A stretch of DNA of 64,000 nt from Bedellia somnulentella (Eukaryota > Arthropoda > Insecta > Lepidoptera > Bedelliidae), in assembly GCA_963576735.1 (NCBI GenBank), contig OY755191.1, positions 13,855,608-13,919,607 on the forward strand, given 5' to 3'. A model generated the notes under the pieces. The model searched no databases and was not told where the DNA came from. It worked only from the letters and a program-made list of their open reading frames with translations. Both the position numbers and the translations under genes were made by a program. Numbering within the stretch: position 1 is the stretch's first letter; every line of letters begins with the position of its first letter. This document shows, one piece after another, positions 32,451 to 41,511 of this stretch.

Positions 32451-32934
32451 AAAATCTGTTTTATTTTTATTAAACGATGAAATACGGAGGAAGTTATCAA
32501 TTTGATGCCTAATCATTTTATGTACGGTCACGCATAACTGATGATTTGGTAATCCGAATTCGATAATTCTGTTTTGTTGGAAACAGCTAATATTTGTTTA
32601 AATGTCCATTATAATTTGAAAATTAAACTTCCTCCTAAAGGTTCATAAAAACGTGATATTGTTTAGGATTCGCTTACTTATTGTTAAGCCTCAATACGCC
32701 TTAGATATTAAACAGTAGTATGATTTCTATTTCTATATAGGTCTAACCCATCGCAAATAAATTCCAAAACAAAACTTAAATTTACCCTAAGGGTAGAAAA
32801 AGTAGGGATAATTGAGTGTTCAATCCGATGATCAATGCTGAGTTGTGTATTACAAATAGAGTGATCATACGATCAAAACTTCAAATCAAATCAATCGAAT
32901 ATTATATAGGTTTAATTACGTTACTTTAATACTT
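32451..32934. other. AT-rich stretch, nothing recognised
   Basis: No gene or known repeat was recognised. Confidence 0.45.
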
Positions 32935-33173
32935 GTCTTTAAGGTGCTTCCTAACCAGGAGCATTCGCGTGTAATGTAACTTAACAGATTGGAGCATTAC
33001 ATCAGTGAAGTAGGAGAACCGAGCATTACAATGCGCACCATATGATGATTATATGAATTACACGCGAATGCTCGTCAGTCAGGGAGATATAATTGTAATG
33101 TAATGTTCAAAGACGAATCAATAATGTTCCATTACACGCGAATGCTCCCGATGAGAGAGCGCCTTTAAAGATT
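32935..33173. mobile_element. MITE with GGAGCATTCGCGTGTAATG repeats
   Basis: GGAGCATTCGCGTGTAATG at 32958-32976 is inverted at 33130-33148, and a third copy (AATTACACGCGAATGCTCG) lies at 33056-33074. The outer ends CTTTAAGG / GCGCCTTTAAAG also pair. Confidence 0.65.
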
Positions 33174-33600
33174 AAAGCAAATGCAACAATGGAAAAATAA
33201 TAGAATACAAGGAAAAAGTCTCAAAGCTTATTGCCTGTTGCTTCTCGTTTAGTTATTCAAACAGTTTCCCCGTAAAAGCTGTAGCAAAATATTCCATAAA
33301 AATACGTTTGTTATTCAGATTTTTAAATTATATTTCTCTTTTAAATTAAAGTGTTTTACGTAGACTTTTATGGGTCTTAAAGCTTAGGAAATAAAGGCTA
33401 TTTAGCCGTTAATAGCAATTTCATTGACTTGGTTCACTTAAAAGTTTCATGTTTACGGGAAACTTTCAGCATTTTCATGAATTGCGTGAATCTCAAATTG
33501 TTGCGCTGGAAGTAAATAAAAGAGATTTTATTAATAAAAATACATACTATACATATTTGAGGGAAAGAGACAATTGTAGATAATGAGATTGGCAAGAAGA
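33174..33600. other. AT-rich stretch, nothing recognised
   Basis: No gene or known repeat was recognised. Confidence 0.45.
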
Positions 33601-33604
33601 GGAT

Positions 33605-33760
33605 AACCTCAGGGAAAGAATGTAGATGGAATAAAAAATGTGCTCAAAATGGGCAGGCGTGCAAAGGGAAAATGGAGAGAGTGTGTGTATAAAAATGTGT
33701 ATAAATTCAAATGGCTCGGTAGCCAAGATCATAGTAAGTGGCGATCGATCCCTGTCTTAA
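33605..33760 (+). repeat. diverged RTE-1 3' end
   Basis: GTGCTCAAAATGGGCAGGCG and AGTGGCGATCGATCCCTGTC keep the RTE-1 order. The reading frame is lost. Confidence 0.5.
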
Positions 33761-34084
33761 TTTGCTTTTAAACTATGTAATTTTTAATTCATTCATTCAT
33801 AATATTCTTCACTTTTTTATCAATAAAATAATGTTGTTTTAATTAGTTGTGTGCTTCTGTAACTTCTTTTGTGTGTGACAGTGCCATATTTCTGGCGAGT
33901 TAATACAATCTCAACTTTTTAATTCATTCCTATTCAATGGGAATTAAAAGCGTGATTATATGATTGTACTTATAAAATTAAAATAATAGAATAGTTCAAC
34001 ATGTAATTAAATTACACATTAAACATATAATTTTCACAAAATTTATAAAACGGTTTAAAAAAAATGTACAATTACTTAATACTA
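33761..34084. other. AT-rich stretch, nothing recognised
   Basis: No gene or known repeat was recognised. Confidence 0.45.
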
Positions 34085-34465
34085 GTGGGTAACCCTGGCG
34101 CGACTACGTCGCGTCCAATAAAATGAGTTTATTTTGAAATTTTCCGACCAATCACAGCGCAGCTTTTTTGAATTTCTAGTGATTTTTTCTGATTGGCCGG
34201 TTTGAAAAAATTCCGACCAATCACAGCGCATCTCTGATCGACTAACGCGCGCACGCGCTTATGACACTCAAGCAAAGTCTATGGGCCAAAATCGAAACTT
34301 TTAAGTTCTGTAACAATTAACTTAATCCAGTTACATCAGATTAATTTTGTGCACACCACGGCCGCAAACTGTACAAAACGATACCTGAACCAAATTTCTA
34401 GCTTAAATCATCGCATCACAGGCTTCCGGGCAAGAAAGAGGCTTACAGAAATAATATATAAAGAT
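34085..34465 (+). mobile_element. non-autonomous repeat, Helitron-like (twin at 13030-13372)
   Basis: The fuller copy: ACTAGTGGGTAACCCTGGCG start, an internal duplication of TTTCCGACCAATCACAGCGC, and an AATAATATATAAAGATA end. Confidence 0.6.
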
Positions 34466-34930
34466 AATATGTAAAGATTCTTTAGATTATTTAATGTATT
34501 TAATCGCAAAAACATAGTTTCAAAGGTCAGAAAAATCGAGCGCGTGCTTCTTGTTTTCCAGGAATATTCTATAATATATATAATATAAGAATTTAAATAT
34601 TCGTACTACAATTTTTAATAATAAAGAAATTAGCTAGGTTAAAAATAACTTAAAAGAGTCTGAATTAGAATTTTTCAAACGTGCGGCAATCATCGTTTAT
34701 TTTAGAGGTCTAATTCAAAAAGGGTCTAGTTTCTTGCAATTTGACTTTTTCATTAGCAAATTTTAGGGGAAGACGATAATTGACTTTAATTCGAACTTAA
34801 ATTCAATCGCGTTTAATAATGAAGGTTTTTACGGTAAGGGCAAATATCGTAAGGAAATCCACAGGGATAAGGTATATAGCCGTGTGAGACTAAGCAGCTA
34901 TGCCTTGCTATATACAAAGCTTTATCTTTT
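34466..34930. other. AT-rich stretch, nothing recognised
   Basis: No gene or known repeat was recognised. Confidence 0.45.
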
Positions 34931-34932
34931 AA

Positions 34933-35108
34933 CGACGTGATAGCTCAGTGGGTAGGTCACCGGCTTATTGTGCAGACGACTAGTGTTCTAATCCCGGTTG
35001 GACCTATACCAATTTTTGTTTTCTAAAGACATATGTGTGGTTAATTTATCATTGTTGTTAACGGTGGGGGGAAAAATCGTGGGGAAACCCACATGGCTAA
35101 GTTGTACT
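34933..35108 (+). repeat. SINE-B head half
   Basis: The best tRNA-like head of the family: GTGATAGCTCAGTGGGTAGG (A box region) and TAGTGTTCTAATCCCGG (B box region), 40 bp apart. The body stops at GGCTAAGTTGTACTT. Confidence 0.8.
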
Positions 35109-35312
35109 TACGTTCACGCCGTATGTCCCCGAAGGTATTGGCAGAGGTACTATAATACTTCTGGACATCATGTGACACCACCTGCATTTAGATTACCCAC
35201 GTTTTGTTTTGTTACTTACGTGATAGGGAGCAGGCCTATCCCAGTTTGGTACGAATAATCTGTCAAGTGACTAAGTATAGCTTTAGTCATGTGGATTTCC
35301 TCACGATTACAA
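35108..35312 (-). repeat. SINE-B tail half (reverse)
   Basis: ACGTTCACGCCGTATGTCCC to GTGGATTTCCTCACGAT. It joins the preceding half copy tail to body in opposite orientation. Confidence 0.7.
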
Positions 35313-35339
35313 AAATACAGTTACTATAAATCCAAAACT

Positions 35340-35390
35340 ACTCAAAGGAAAAGATCACTTTGAGTGATAAGATCGCTAATTCTCAAACAT
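35340..35390 (+). repeat. short fragment of a LINE-like 3' end
   Basis: AAAGATCACTTTGAGTGATAAGATCGCTAATT resembles 41290-41330 (TAGTGATAAGACCGCC). Confidence 0.35.
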
Positions 35391-35394
35391 AACA

Positions 35395-35477
35395 TAACAT
35401 ATACTCACGGCTATAAATCCCTAGAAGGGGTAGCCAGAGCTAAGGAATTAAAAATACCTCAGCCACTTTTGGAAAAT
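35395..35477 (-). repeat. SINE-A 3' end (reverse)
   Basis: CATATACTCACGGCTATAAA to CAGCCACTTTTGGAAA. It overlaps the end of the neighbouring LINE frame. Confidence 0.75.
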
Positions 35478-35935
35478 TGAGATTTCTCAATTCCAATAGA
35501 GGCAACTTTTTTGGCAGAGAATCTAACATTACAGTCACCAAGGCATGGCTCAGCGCTGGACTCTGGAGTCGTTTCCGCGAGCAGTGACTGCACTCTAAAA
35601 TGACGCCGAAAGGCGTTAGCAATCTCATGTGGATTATTCAAACCATCAACACTCACGGGAAGACCTGGCTTTGGGTTCAAATCATTTGTGCTTTTCCAAA
35701 ATTTATTAAAATTTTTGTTCGTGTGATGTTGAGCATTGTTCTGACAGAATTTTAATTTAGTCTTAAATAAATTCCGAGATTCGTACATATTGTTAAAATA
35801 GAAACCGGTGGCTGGTTTACCGTGCAATGCCCAGAGTTGATAACAAAGCCTGGCCTGCCTGTGAGCTGCGCTTACATGTTTATTCCAACCGGTTATATAT
35901 CTGTATTTTCTCTTAACATTAATATTGCAACTCAA
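35478..35935 (-). pseudogene. LINE fragment between endonuclease and RT, interrupted by a transposon
   Basis: The minus-strand frame reads YITGWNKHVSAAHRQARLCY, then FYFNNMYESRNLFKTKLKFC and NKNFNKFWKSTNDLN. This is the linker seen between the endonuclease and RT of CR1/L2-like LINEs. No catalytic motif is present. Upstream it continues in frame at 38811 (IYKLYKDIVSIMVEAAQ) once the 35936-38810 transposon is removed. The clade is not assigned. Confidence 0.6.
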
Positions 35936-36110
35936 TAGGGTATATGCGTGTATTTTTTTTATGTTTTTAAATGATAATTTACATCATTATATGAACGTCA
36001 AAAAAAAAACCAGCTAAAAAAAACGAAATTTAGCTCCAAATAAATAGTTTTTAAATAGTAGGCTGATTTCGTCATTTTAAACGACCGCCATTTTGGCGCG
36101 CTTGACGTGA

Positions 36111-36136
36111 CGTCAAAGTCTATAATAGCAATCAAC
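36111..36136. promoter_or_regulatory. subterminal CRE-like motif, left copy
   Basis: GTGACGTCAAAGTCTATAAT lies about 90 bp before the THAP start codon. Its inverted twin lies at 38598-38622. It could be a promoter element or a transposase-binding site. Confidence 0.45.
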
Positions 36137-36205
36137 TAGTGAATAGCTACAAACGTGTTTTGGCCTCTATTTTATGAAATTATTTTGTTTTATTTCAATT
36201 ACACA

Positions 36206-36328
36206 ATGCAGGAGTGCAGTAAACCAACTTTCAAGTACTGTATCGTGCCCTTATGTAAAAATACAAATAAAAATGCACCAAATAAAGTGTTTTTTCTTGT
36301 ACCAAGAGGTGCTGCAGTAACATACTAG
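36206..36328 (+). pseudogene. THAP-type zinc finger fragment
   Basis: Starts at ATG 36206 after an AT-rich leader. The peptide has KYCIVPLCKNTNKNAPNKVF followed by FLVPRG, then a TAG at 36326-36328. The Cys-x4-Cys pair, the Asn-Lys-Ala-Pro stretch and the F..VP motif match the first third of THAP DNA-binding domains; the later Cys and His ligands are missing from this frame. An exon could end at AAGAG|GTGCTG, in which case the rest lay downstream where a SINE-A is now inserted. THAP domains often serve as the DNA-binding part of transposases. Confidence 0.55.
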
Positions 36329-36413
36329 TAGTCAGTACTTCTTCATACTTGTGTTGACCACCATTTAATCTCTATTATGGATGAGGTTATATTAATAGCA
36401 TGTGGATTAATAA

Positions 36414-36657
36414 TGCTGCTGTGTAGTGCCGGCTTAGAATAGCACTACCCCATTTCTTCCGGTGGGTGAACGTAAAAGGCAACTAACGGTATTGGGGCTT
36501 TTGAGGGATTCTTGGGCGATGCGGTTGGAGACCCATCACCAAGAACCTTTATTTCACCATCTATTCCCCACGCACCTTCCAAAAGTGGCTGAGGAATCTA
36601 ATTCCTTAGCTCTGGCTACCCCTTTCTTGGGATTTATAGCCGTGAGTATATGTATGT
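36414..36657 (+). repeat. SINE-A (subfamily i) with 8-bp target duplication
   Basis: ATTAATAA at 36406-36413 and 36658-36665 flanks the copy. Head GCTGTGTAGTGCCGGC. Confidence 0.8.
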
Positions 36658-36730
36658 ATTAATAAATATGCAAGATGTATTAATAAAAAAGTAGATTTAT
36701 TATACAATTTTTGTTTTATTTCTAGTTCTC

Positions 36731-38471
36731 TTATTTAAATATTACAGGGAAAATGGTATTACTCCTAAACAAAGTACATTTTTCAATTAAATTATCACAC
36801 ATTTCCTTATCCACTTCAACTATAGTGACATTTTTGATTCCTCAAAATTGGTGTCAGCCACACAGAATAGGCCTTTATTTTTGTTTGCAAAATGCATTTG
36901 CAACTGCACCTGTGCCATGCATTTTGCTGAAATTTCATTATTTTTTAAATAAAGGCTTACTGATTTTTCAGATGAAGGACATTTTATTTCAATGCTGTAA
37001 TTATCAGTTTCACCATCAGGGGATGCTCCCATAATCGGATATAAAGGGCTTAATATAATCCCACATTTATTTATTTTTATTTTCTTAATTTTTTCCACCA
37101 CTTCAATCACTTCACTCTCTAACTGTCTGCCTCTTTTCATGGCAACTGTGTCTGGTACTTTTGATGCTCCCATAATAGTTTCTGTTAGGGACCCGTCAAA
37201 AACATTGCAATGGGCAGCTTCATAGGTTTTTGAAGCGGTAATTCTTGCATACTGCAACTCATACCTCAAAGGACAGTCGCTTTGATCTAAGGTTGCTACT
37301 GTTGCTTCTTTACATACTTCAGCATGCATTTTTTCCTTACAAAATTCAATGAATTCTTTTGGAGTCTTTGGTTTGTTCTTCATCAAGTTACCAAATGATG
37401 AATAAAATTTTTTCAATATCAGTGGGTTCAGTATAATATTTCATAAGTTGATTGCTTGTATCACCGGCTTCTTTACTACATTTTTTTACAATAGACAAAA
37501 AACTGTCTTTGGAACCCTGTGTTGACATGTCAGCATCGCATACAGGTTTTGTTTGCGTCTTGGGTACATTACATATATCCTTTGCCTTAATAAATTTAAG
37601 ACTTGTGCCTACTGAAGATAACTTTGACTATTTCCAGTAGCAATCAACACTAGTGGAAGGTGGGTCTTCACTGCGTCTATGCACCCAGACCAAGAAGGCA
37701 ATGGCATGCTTACAGCCACCTGTAAAATAATAAGATTATATGTAGAAATTCAATAATAATGATTTACATAGTGGTTTGCTCATCTGCCTATAAATTAACA
37801 ATACTTAACACAAGATTCACATAATAAATAAATAGTGTAACCTACCTTTGTGAGCTGCACATTCTTCACATTGAACTGATAAGACAGTTTCTTGAGCCTC
37901 ATCACATACAAGTGTTACAGAATAACATTTCTGTCGGACACTATGTTCAGGTGTTATTCGAGCCTTCAGAGTACATATATCACCCTTACGTTTAACTTGC
38001 ACGTAGCCAACTGCGGAATCGCCATATGTTTCTCGTCCAGATCTATAAAAAACATACTAAAATGAAAATACATTTCCCAAGCATTGTGTGGCAAGTAGCC
38101 TATGATTTTGATACCATAAAATAGTTTACGTAAGTCTTTCGATTGCTAGCAACTTGATCGGGGTGCCAAGATCACCATAAAAAATATTATAAGCTTTAAA
38201 TAATGTGCTTTTTCCATAAAACAAGCAAATCTTATAATGTTCTCTTACTCCGATTTTGAGGTTATTTTGACTTATAGATAAAAAAACATCTAAATAATGC
38301 GTGGAGAATCGAATAAACATAATATTTATTATGTAATTACCTTGCTGCTTTCACCCCTTTTATTTCAGTAGACGTAAAATCCAGGTTTGATGCAAAAATC
38401 GTGGTCATCATAAACATATCAATTTTCGGGAGATTGTCCGATTGTGCTTTGACGAAACCAATATCTGTCAT
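36731..38471 (-). pseudogene. SWIM zinc finger / YqaJ-type nuclease gene, three exons, disabled
   Basis: Exon 1 (38471-38341) starts MTDIGFVKAQ; donor GTAATT. Exon 2 (38042-37846) encodes SGRETYGDSAVGYVQVKRKG to VQCEECAAHK; donor GTAGGT. Exon 3 (from 37719) completes the finger with GGCKHAIAFLVWVH. The order Cys-x2-Cys..Cys-Lys-His is a SWIM-like ligand set. The YqaJ (lambda-exonuclease-like) domain follows: YARITASKTYEAAHC, KRGRQLESEVIEVVE, then the metal-binding core GASPDGE and IEIKCP, then AQVQLQMHFA. So catalytic D and E-x-K are kept. Lesions: TAG at 37628-37630, a frameshift near 37414 and another near 36834. Splice sites agree with the frame, so the ancestor was a real spliced gene. 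It probably processed DNA; its exact role in this transposon is unknown. Confidence 0.75.
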
Positions 38472-38597
38472 TTTTCTGTAAGTCTTTTGACTTTATTTTT
38501 ACGAAAAAAATGTAATATAACTTCAATATTTACTTCAAATCACAATAAAACGGAATAAAATCGTTAACAGCACAGAACTGAGAACAGTATTATTTGT

Positions 38598-38622
38598 TAT
38601 TAAAGACTTTGACGTCACAACT
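38598..38622. promoter_or_regulatory. subterminal CRE-like motif, right copy
   Basis: TTAAAGACTTTGACGTCAC, the inverse of 36111-36136, lies about 130 bp before the YqaJ-gene start codon. Confidence 0.45.
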
Positions 38623-38810
38623 CGTTCCGACCAATAGCGTTGCGTTTCAGCTCATTTAAATTTTCTCGTATTTTTTGCACTTTTTATTTCATAATTTCTA
38701 ATTCAAAACGTAATTATATTAAAAAATATTAACGTGTACGCAATTCTTAGTCAATAAACTTTAGGAAAAAAAATATTTGAGCGTTATTTGAATCTTACGC
38801 ATATTCCCTA

Positions 38811-38940
38811 TTGTGCTGCCTCGACCATTATAGAAACAATATCCTTATATAATTTATAAATCAACAATAATACTGCGGTGCACAATGCAGTATTGCAAAA
38901 CGCGGCGGATCCCAGTGGCATTATCCCGAAAACAAATGAT
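38811..38940 (-). pseudogene. LINE fragment, upstream part
   Basis: The minus strand encodes TAVLLLIYKLYKDIVSIMVE then AAQ, which continues in frame as LSCNINVKRKYRYITGWNKH at 35935 once the transposon is removed. The rest upstream is unrecognisable. Confidence 0.5.
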
Positions 38941-38984
38941 TTCTCATAGAGTATGGAAACCATATTGTTACATAATTTAAATCT

Positions 38985-39305
38985 TTTTGTTCATGAAAAC
39001 CTCATGTGGGGATTATTACTAATAAATAAAGAATAAATAAAGGAAAGAAAATTTTCGACACAGGCGGGATTCGAACCCGCGACCTCGCGTATACGCCTCC
39101 GTCGCGCTGAAGTCCCCGTCGCACAGGCGTCGCACAGGCGGGATTCGAACCCGCGACCTCGGGTATACGCCTCCGTCGCGCTGAAGTCCCCGTCGCGCGT
39201 CGCGTATACGACGACGGGGGCGTATACCCGAGGTCGCGGGCTAAAATCCCGCCTGTGTCGAAATTTTTCTTTCCTTTATATATTCTTTATTTATTAGTAA
39301 TATTG
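38985..39305. repeat. SINE-C in complete foldback form
   Basis: Both arms carry tRNA-like sequence: antisense (GGGATTCGAACCCGCGACC) twice at 39067-39160 in a ~65-bp tandem, then sense (GAGGTCGCGGGCTAAAATCC) at 39232, ended by mirrored AT-rich blocks (ACTAATAAATAAAGAATAAA and its inverse). Confidence 0.75.
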
Positions 39306-39357
39306 TTACAGTTGGAAGTTAACAATATTTAATTACATAAAAAAAAATGTAAATGTT

Positions 39358-39955
39358 AGTAGAGGACGATTTCGGAGGACACATTTTGACTAAATAGCGA
39401 GTGTAATCAAAAAAGCCAGGCGTCAAAAGTATAAAGATTAAAAGTGCATGTACAAGAAACATAACATAACATAAACGTTCACGCCGTTTATCCCCGAAGG
39501 GGTTGGCAGAGGTACCAATACTCCTGAACTCACATGGCAAGCGCCATCTAGTTTCCAGAGAAGGTACCCACGTTTTGCTTAGACAGTGTACTCACGTGAT
39601 AGGGGGCAGGCCTATCGCCGTTTTGAACGAATACACTGTCACATGACTAAGTACAACTCAGCCATGTGGGTTTCCTCACGATGTTTTCCCTCACCGTTAG
39701 CAACCATGATAAATTAACCACACATATGACTTTAGAAAAGACAAATTGGTGTAGGCCCGTCCCAGGATTGGAACTCACGCCATTCTGTTTTCGGGCGGGT
39801 GTTCTACCCACTGGACTATCATGTCGCTGTACAAGAAAATTGATGGATTTAAACGAAGCTAGAGAGGTTTGTCAGGATCGTACAAAGTGGCGATCGAAAG
39901 TCTCTACCTACCCCAATGGGAACTAATGGCTTGAGTATATGTATGTATGTATGTA
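39358..39955 (+). pseudogene. RTE-1 3' end, split by SINE-B
   Basis: The first part to 39459 (GGAGGACACATTTTGACTAA) and the second from 39828 (EAREVCQDRTKWRSKVSTYP) are contiguous if the SINE-B is removed. The tail GAGTATATGTATGTATG is present. TGTACAAGAAA repeats at the break. Confidence 0.75.
39460..39827 (-). repeat. SINE-B with 11-bp target duplication (reverse)
   Basis: TGTACAAGAAA at 39449-39459 and 39828-39838 flanks a complete copy, with tail CATAACATAACATAAACG and head GGATTGGAACTCACGCC. Confidence 0.85.
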
Positions 39956-39965
39956 AAATAAATAA

Positions 39966-40075
39966 TTTAATGCTGTGCAGAGTCAGCTTCGAATTACATT
40001 ACGCCATTACTTCCCGTGGGTCGCGTATGAGATGACTATGGGCGATAGACTCATCACCAACGATACTTTACTTTT
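39966..40075 (+). repeat. SINE-A relic
   Basis: GCTGTGCAGAGTCAGCTTCG then GATAGACTCATCACCAACG. The middle is decayed and the end is missing. Confidence 0.5.
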
Positions 40076-40077
40076 AT

Positions 40078-40295
40078 CATACATACATATACTCACGGCT
40101 ATAATGATAAATTCCTCAGCCACTTTTGGAAGTTGCTTGGGGAAAAGATGATAATAATAAACGTTTTTGGTGACGAGTCTCCAACCACAACGCCCAAAAA
40201 TCACTAAAAAAGCCCCTATACCCTTAGTCGCCTCTTACGATCACCCACGGGTAGAAATGGGGTAGTGTTATTCTAAGCCGACACTACACGGCTAC
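40078..40295 (-). repeat. SINE-A (subfamily ii, reverse), deleted
   Basis: CATACATATACTCACGGCTA to GCCGACACTACACGGC. About 30 bp near the tail are missing. Confidence 0.75.
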
Positions 40296-40379
40296 ACGGA
40301 TCCTTTAATAAGCATTATATATGTTCTAAGCATTATAAATCAATGAAGTAATAGTTCCAAATAGATCAAATATCAAATA

Positions 40380-40450
40380 GACTTTCTCCAATCAAATTTC
40401 CTACTACCCCTTCAGGGTTCGTTGCCGTCAGTATATGAATGTATATGAAT
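40380..40450 (+). repeat. possible SINE-A end
   Basis: CTACCCCTTCAGGGTTCGTT and GCCGTCAGTATATGAATG resemble the family end only. Confidence 0.35.
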
Positions 40451-40538
40451 ATTATTCAAACCAACATGGCATATTTTGATAGTTGAAATTTGTATCATCC
40501 TATCCGTTAATATAATATTACCATCTTAATTTTTTTGC

Positions 40539-40752
40539 TGTGTAGTTTGCGGCTTAGAATAGCACTACCCCATTGCTTCCGGTGGGTGTACGTAAGAGGC
40601 ACGTACCTCTGGAGACCCATCACCAACAACCTTTATTTTACCATCCTTTCCCCACGCAACTTCCAAAAGTGTCTGAGGAATTTTTAATTCCCTAGCTTTC
40701 GCTACCCCTTCAAGGGATTTATAGCCGTGAGTATATGTATGTATGTAATTGA
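40539..40752 (+). repeat. SINE-A (subfamily i), internally deleted
   Basis: GCTGTGTAGTTTGCGGC head. About 30 bp are missing after AAGAGGCACG. Full tail (TATG)n. Confidence 0.75.
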
Positions 40753-40999
40753 TTGACACTACACAGCAATAAACACGCAGCAAAGAAATATATAATATAC
40801 CAACACAAAATCAAATAACAAACCAATTTACATGTCACACTTTATGTCATAAAAGGTGCTCGATATTTGCTAGCTCTAAAAGTTATTTTTATTCGAAAAC
40901 CCAAACTTTTTGTACTGGCTGAATTTTTTATTGTTAATGCGTGATCATTACAATATTTTCATATTTCAGCATACCTGAAACTTTTAACTAACGTATTGG

Positions 41000-41236
41000 C
41001 TGTGTTGTGTCGGCTTAGAATAACACTACCCCATTTCTGTCGGTGGGTGTACGTAAGAGGCGACTAAAGGTATTGGGGCTTTTAAGGGTTTTTTGGGCGA
41101 TGCGGTTGGAGACCCATCACCAACAACCTTTATTTTACCATCTTTTCTCGACTCATCTTTCCAAATGTGGCTGAGGAGGAACTTCTAGTTTCTTAGCTCT
41201 GGCAACCCCTTCTAGGGATTTATAGCCGTGAGTATT
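41000..41236 (+). repeat. SINE-A (subfamily i-like), no tail
   Basis: GCTGTGTTGTGTCGGC head, GTCGGTGGGTGTACG, end GCCGTGAGTAT. Confidence 0.8.
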
Positions 41237-41281
41237 GGACATCTACCGAACATGTTTTTAATCCAGCAAATCTTTCCATTA

Positions 41282-41409
41282 ATGGGTTGTCTGGAAGAGA
41301 TCGCTCTTAGTGATAAGACCGCCAGTTGTACTTTGGCTTTTATACCAATCTTTTTTTGTAATTGTTGTTTTTTTTTTGTAATGTGCAATAAAGAGTTTTA
41401 TTATTATTT
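41282..41409 (+). repeat. LINE-like 3' end leading into a TTA tract
   Basis: TGTCTGGAAGAGATCGCTCT, a T-rich spacer and GTGCAATAAAGAGTTTTATT then ATTATT. This resembles the end of a common moth LINE whose tail would supply the TTA target used by Dong copy B. Confidence 0.45.
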
Positions 41410-41511
41410 CGAAAAGCATTTTTGTTTCTCGCCTCTCCCATGGCCGAAAATGAAAATATAAATTTTAAATAGAGAGGCGGTACTCCCCGACAAAAGCACA
41501 GACGGTCGGGG

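Larger units (their letters stand above)
35936..38810. mobile_element. DNA transposon with TAGGG termini carrying THAP and SWIM/YqaJ genes
   Basis: The ends are TAGGGTATATGCGT (35936) and, inverted at 38810, TAGGGAATATGCGT. An inner inverted motif, TGACGTCAAAGTCT, sits at 36116 and again at 38605 (inverted), upstream of each gene start. A THAP-type gene fragment runs rightward from 36206. A three-exon SWIM/YqaJ nuclease gene runs leftward from 38471. The element interrupts a LINE frame. Superfamily not assigned; no clear target duplication. Confidence 0.7.

Noticed and set aside
36462..36662. 66-codon frame as a small gene
   Set aside because: It lies wholly within a SINE-A copy; similar frames recur in other copies by repetition.
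35936..38810. TA, TTAA or 8-bp target duplication for the TAGGG element
   Set aside because: The outer bases are CAA/TTG on the two sides, and the restored LINE frame does not fit a 2-bp duplication. No duplication could be shown.
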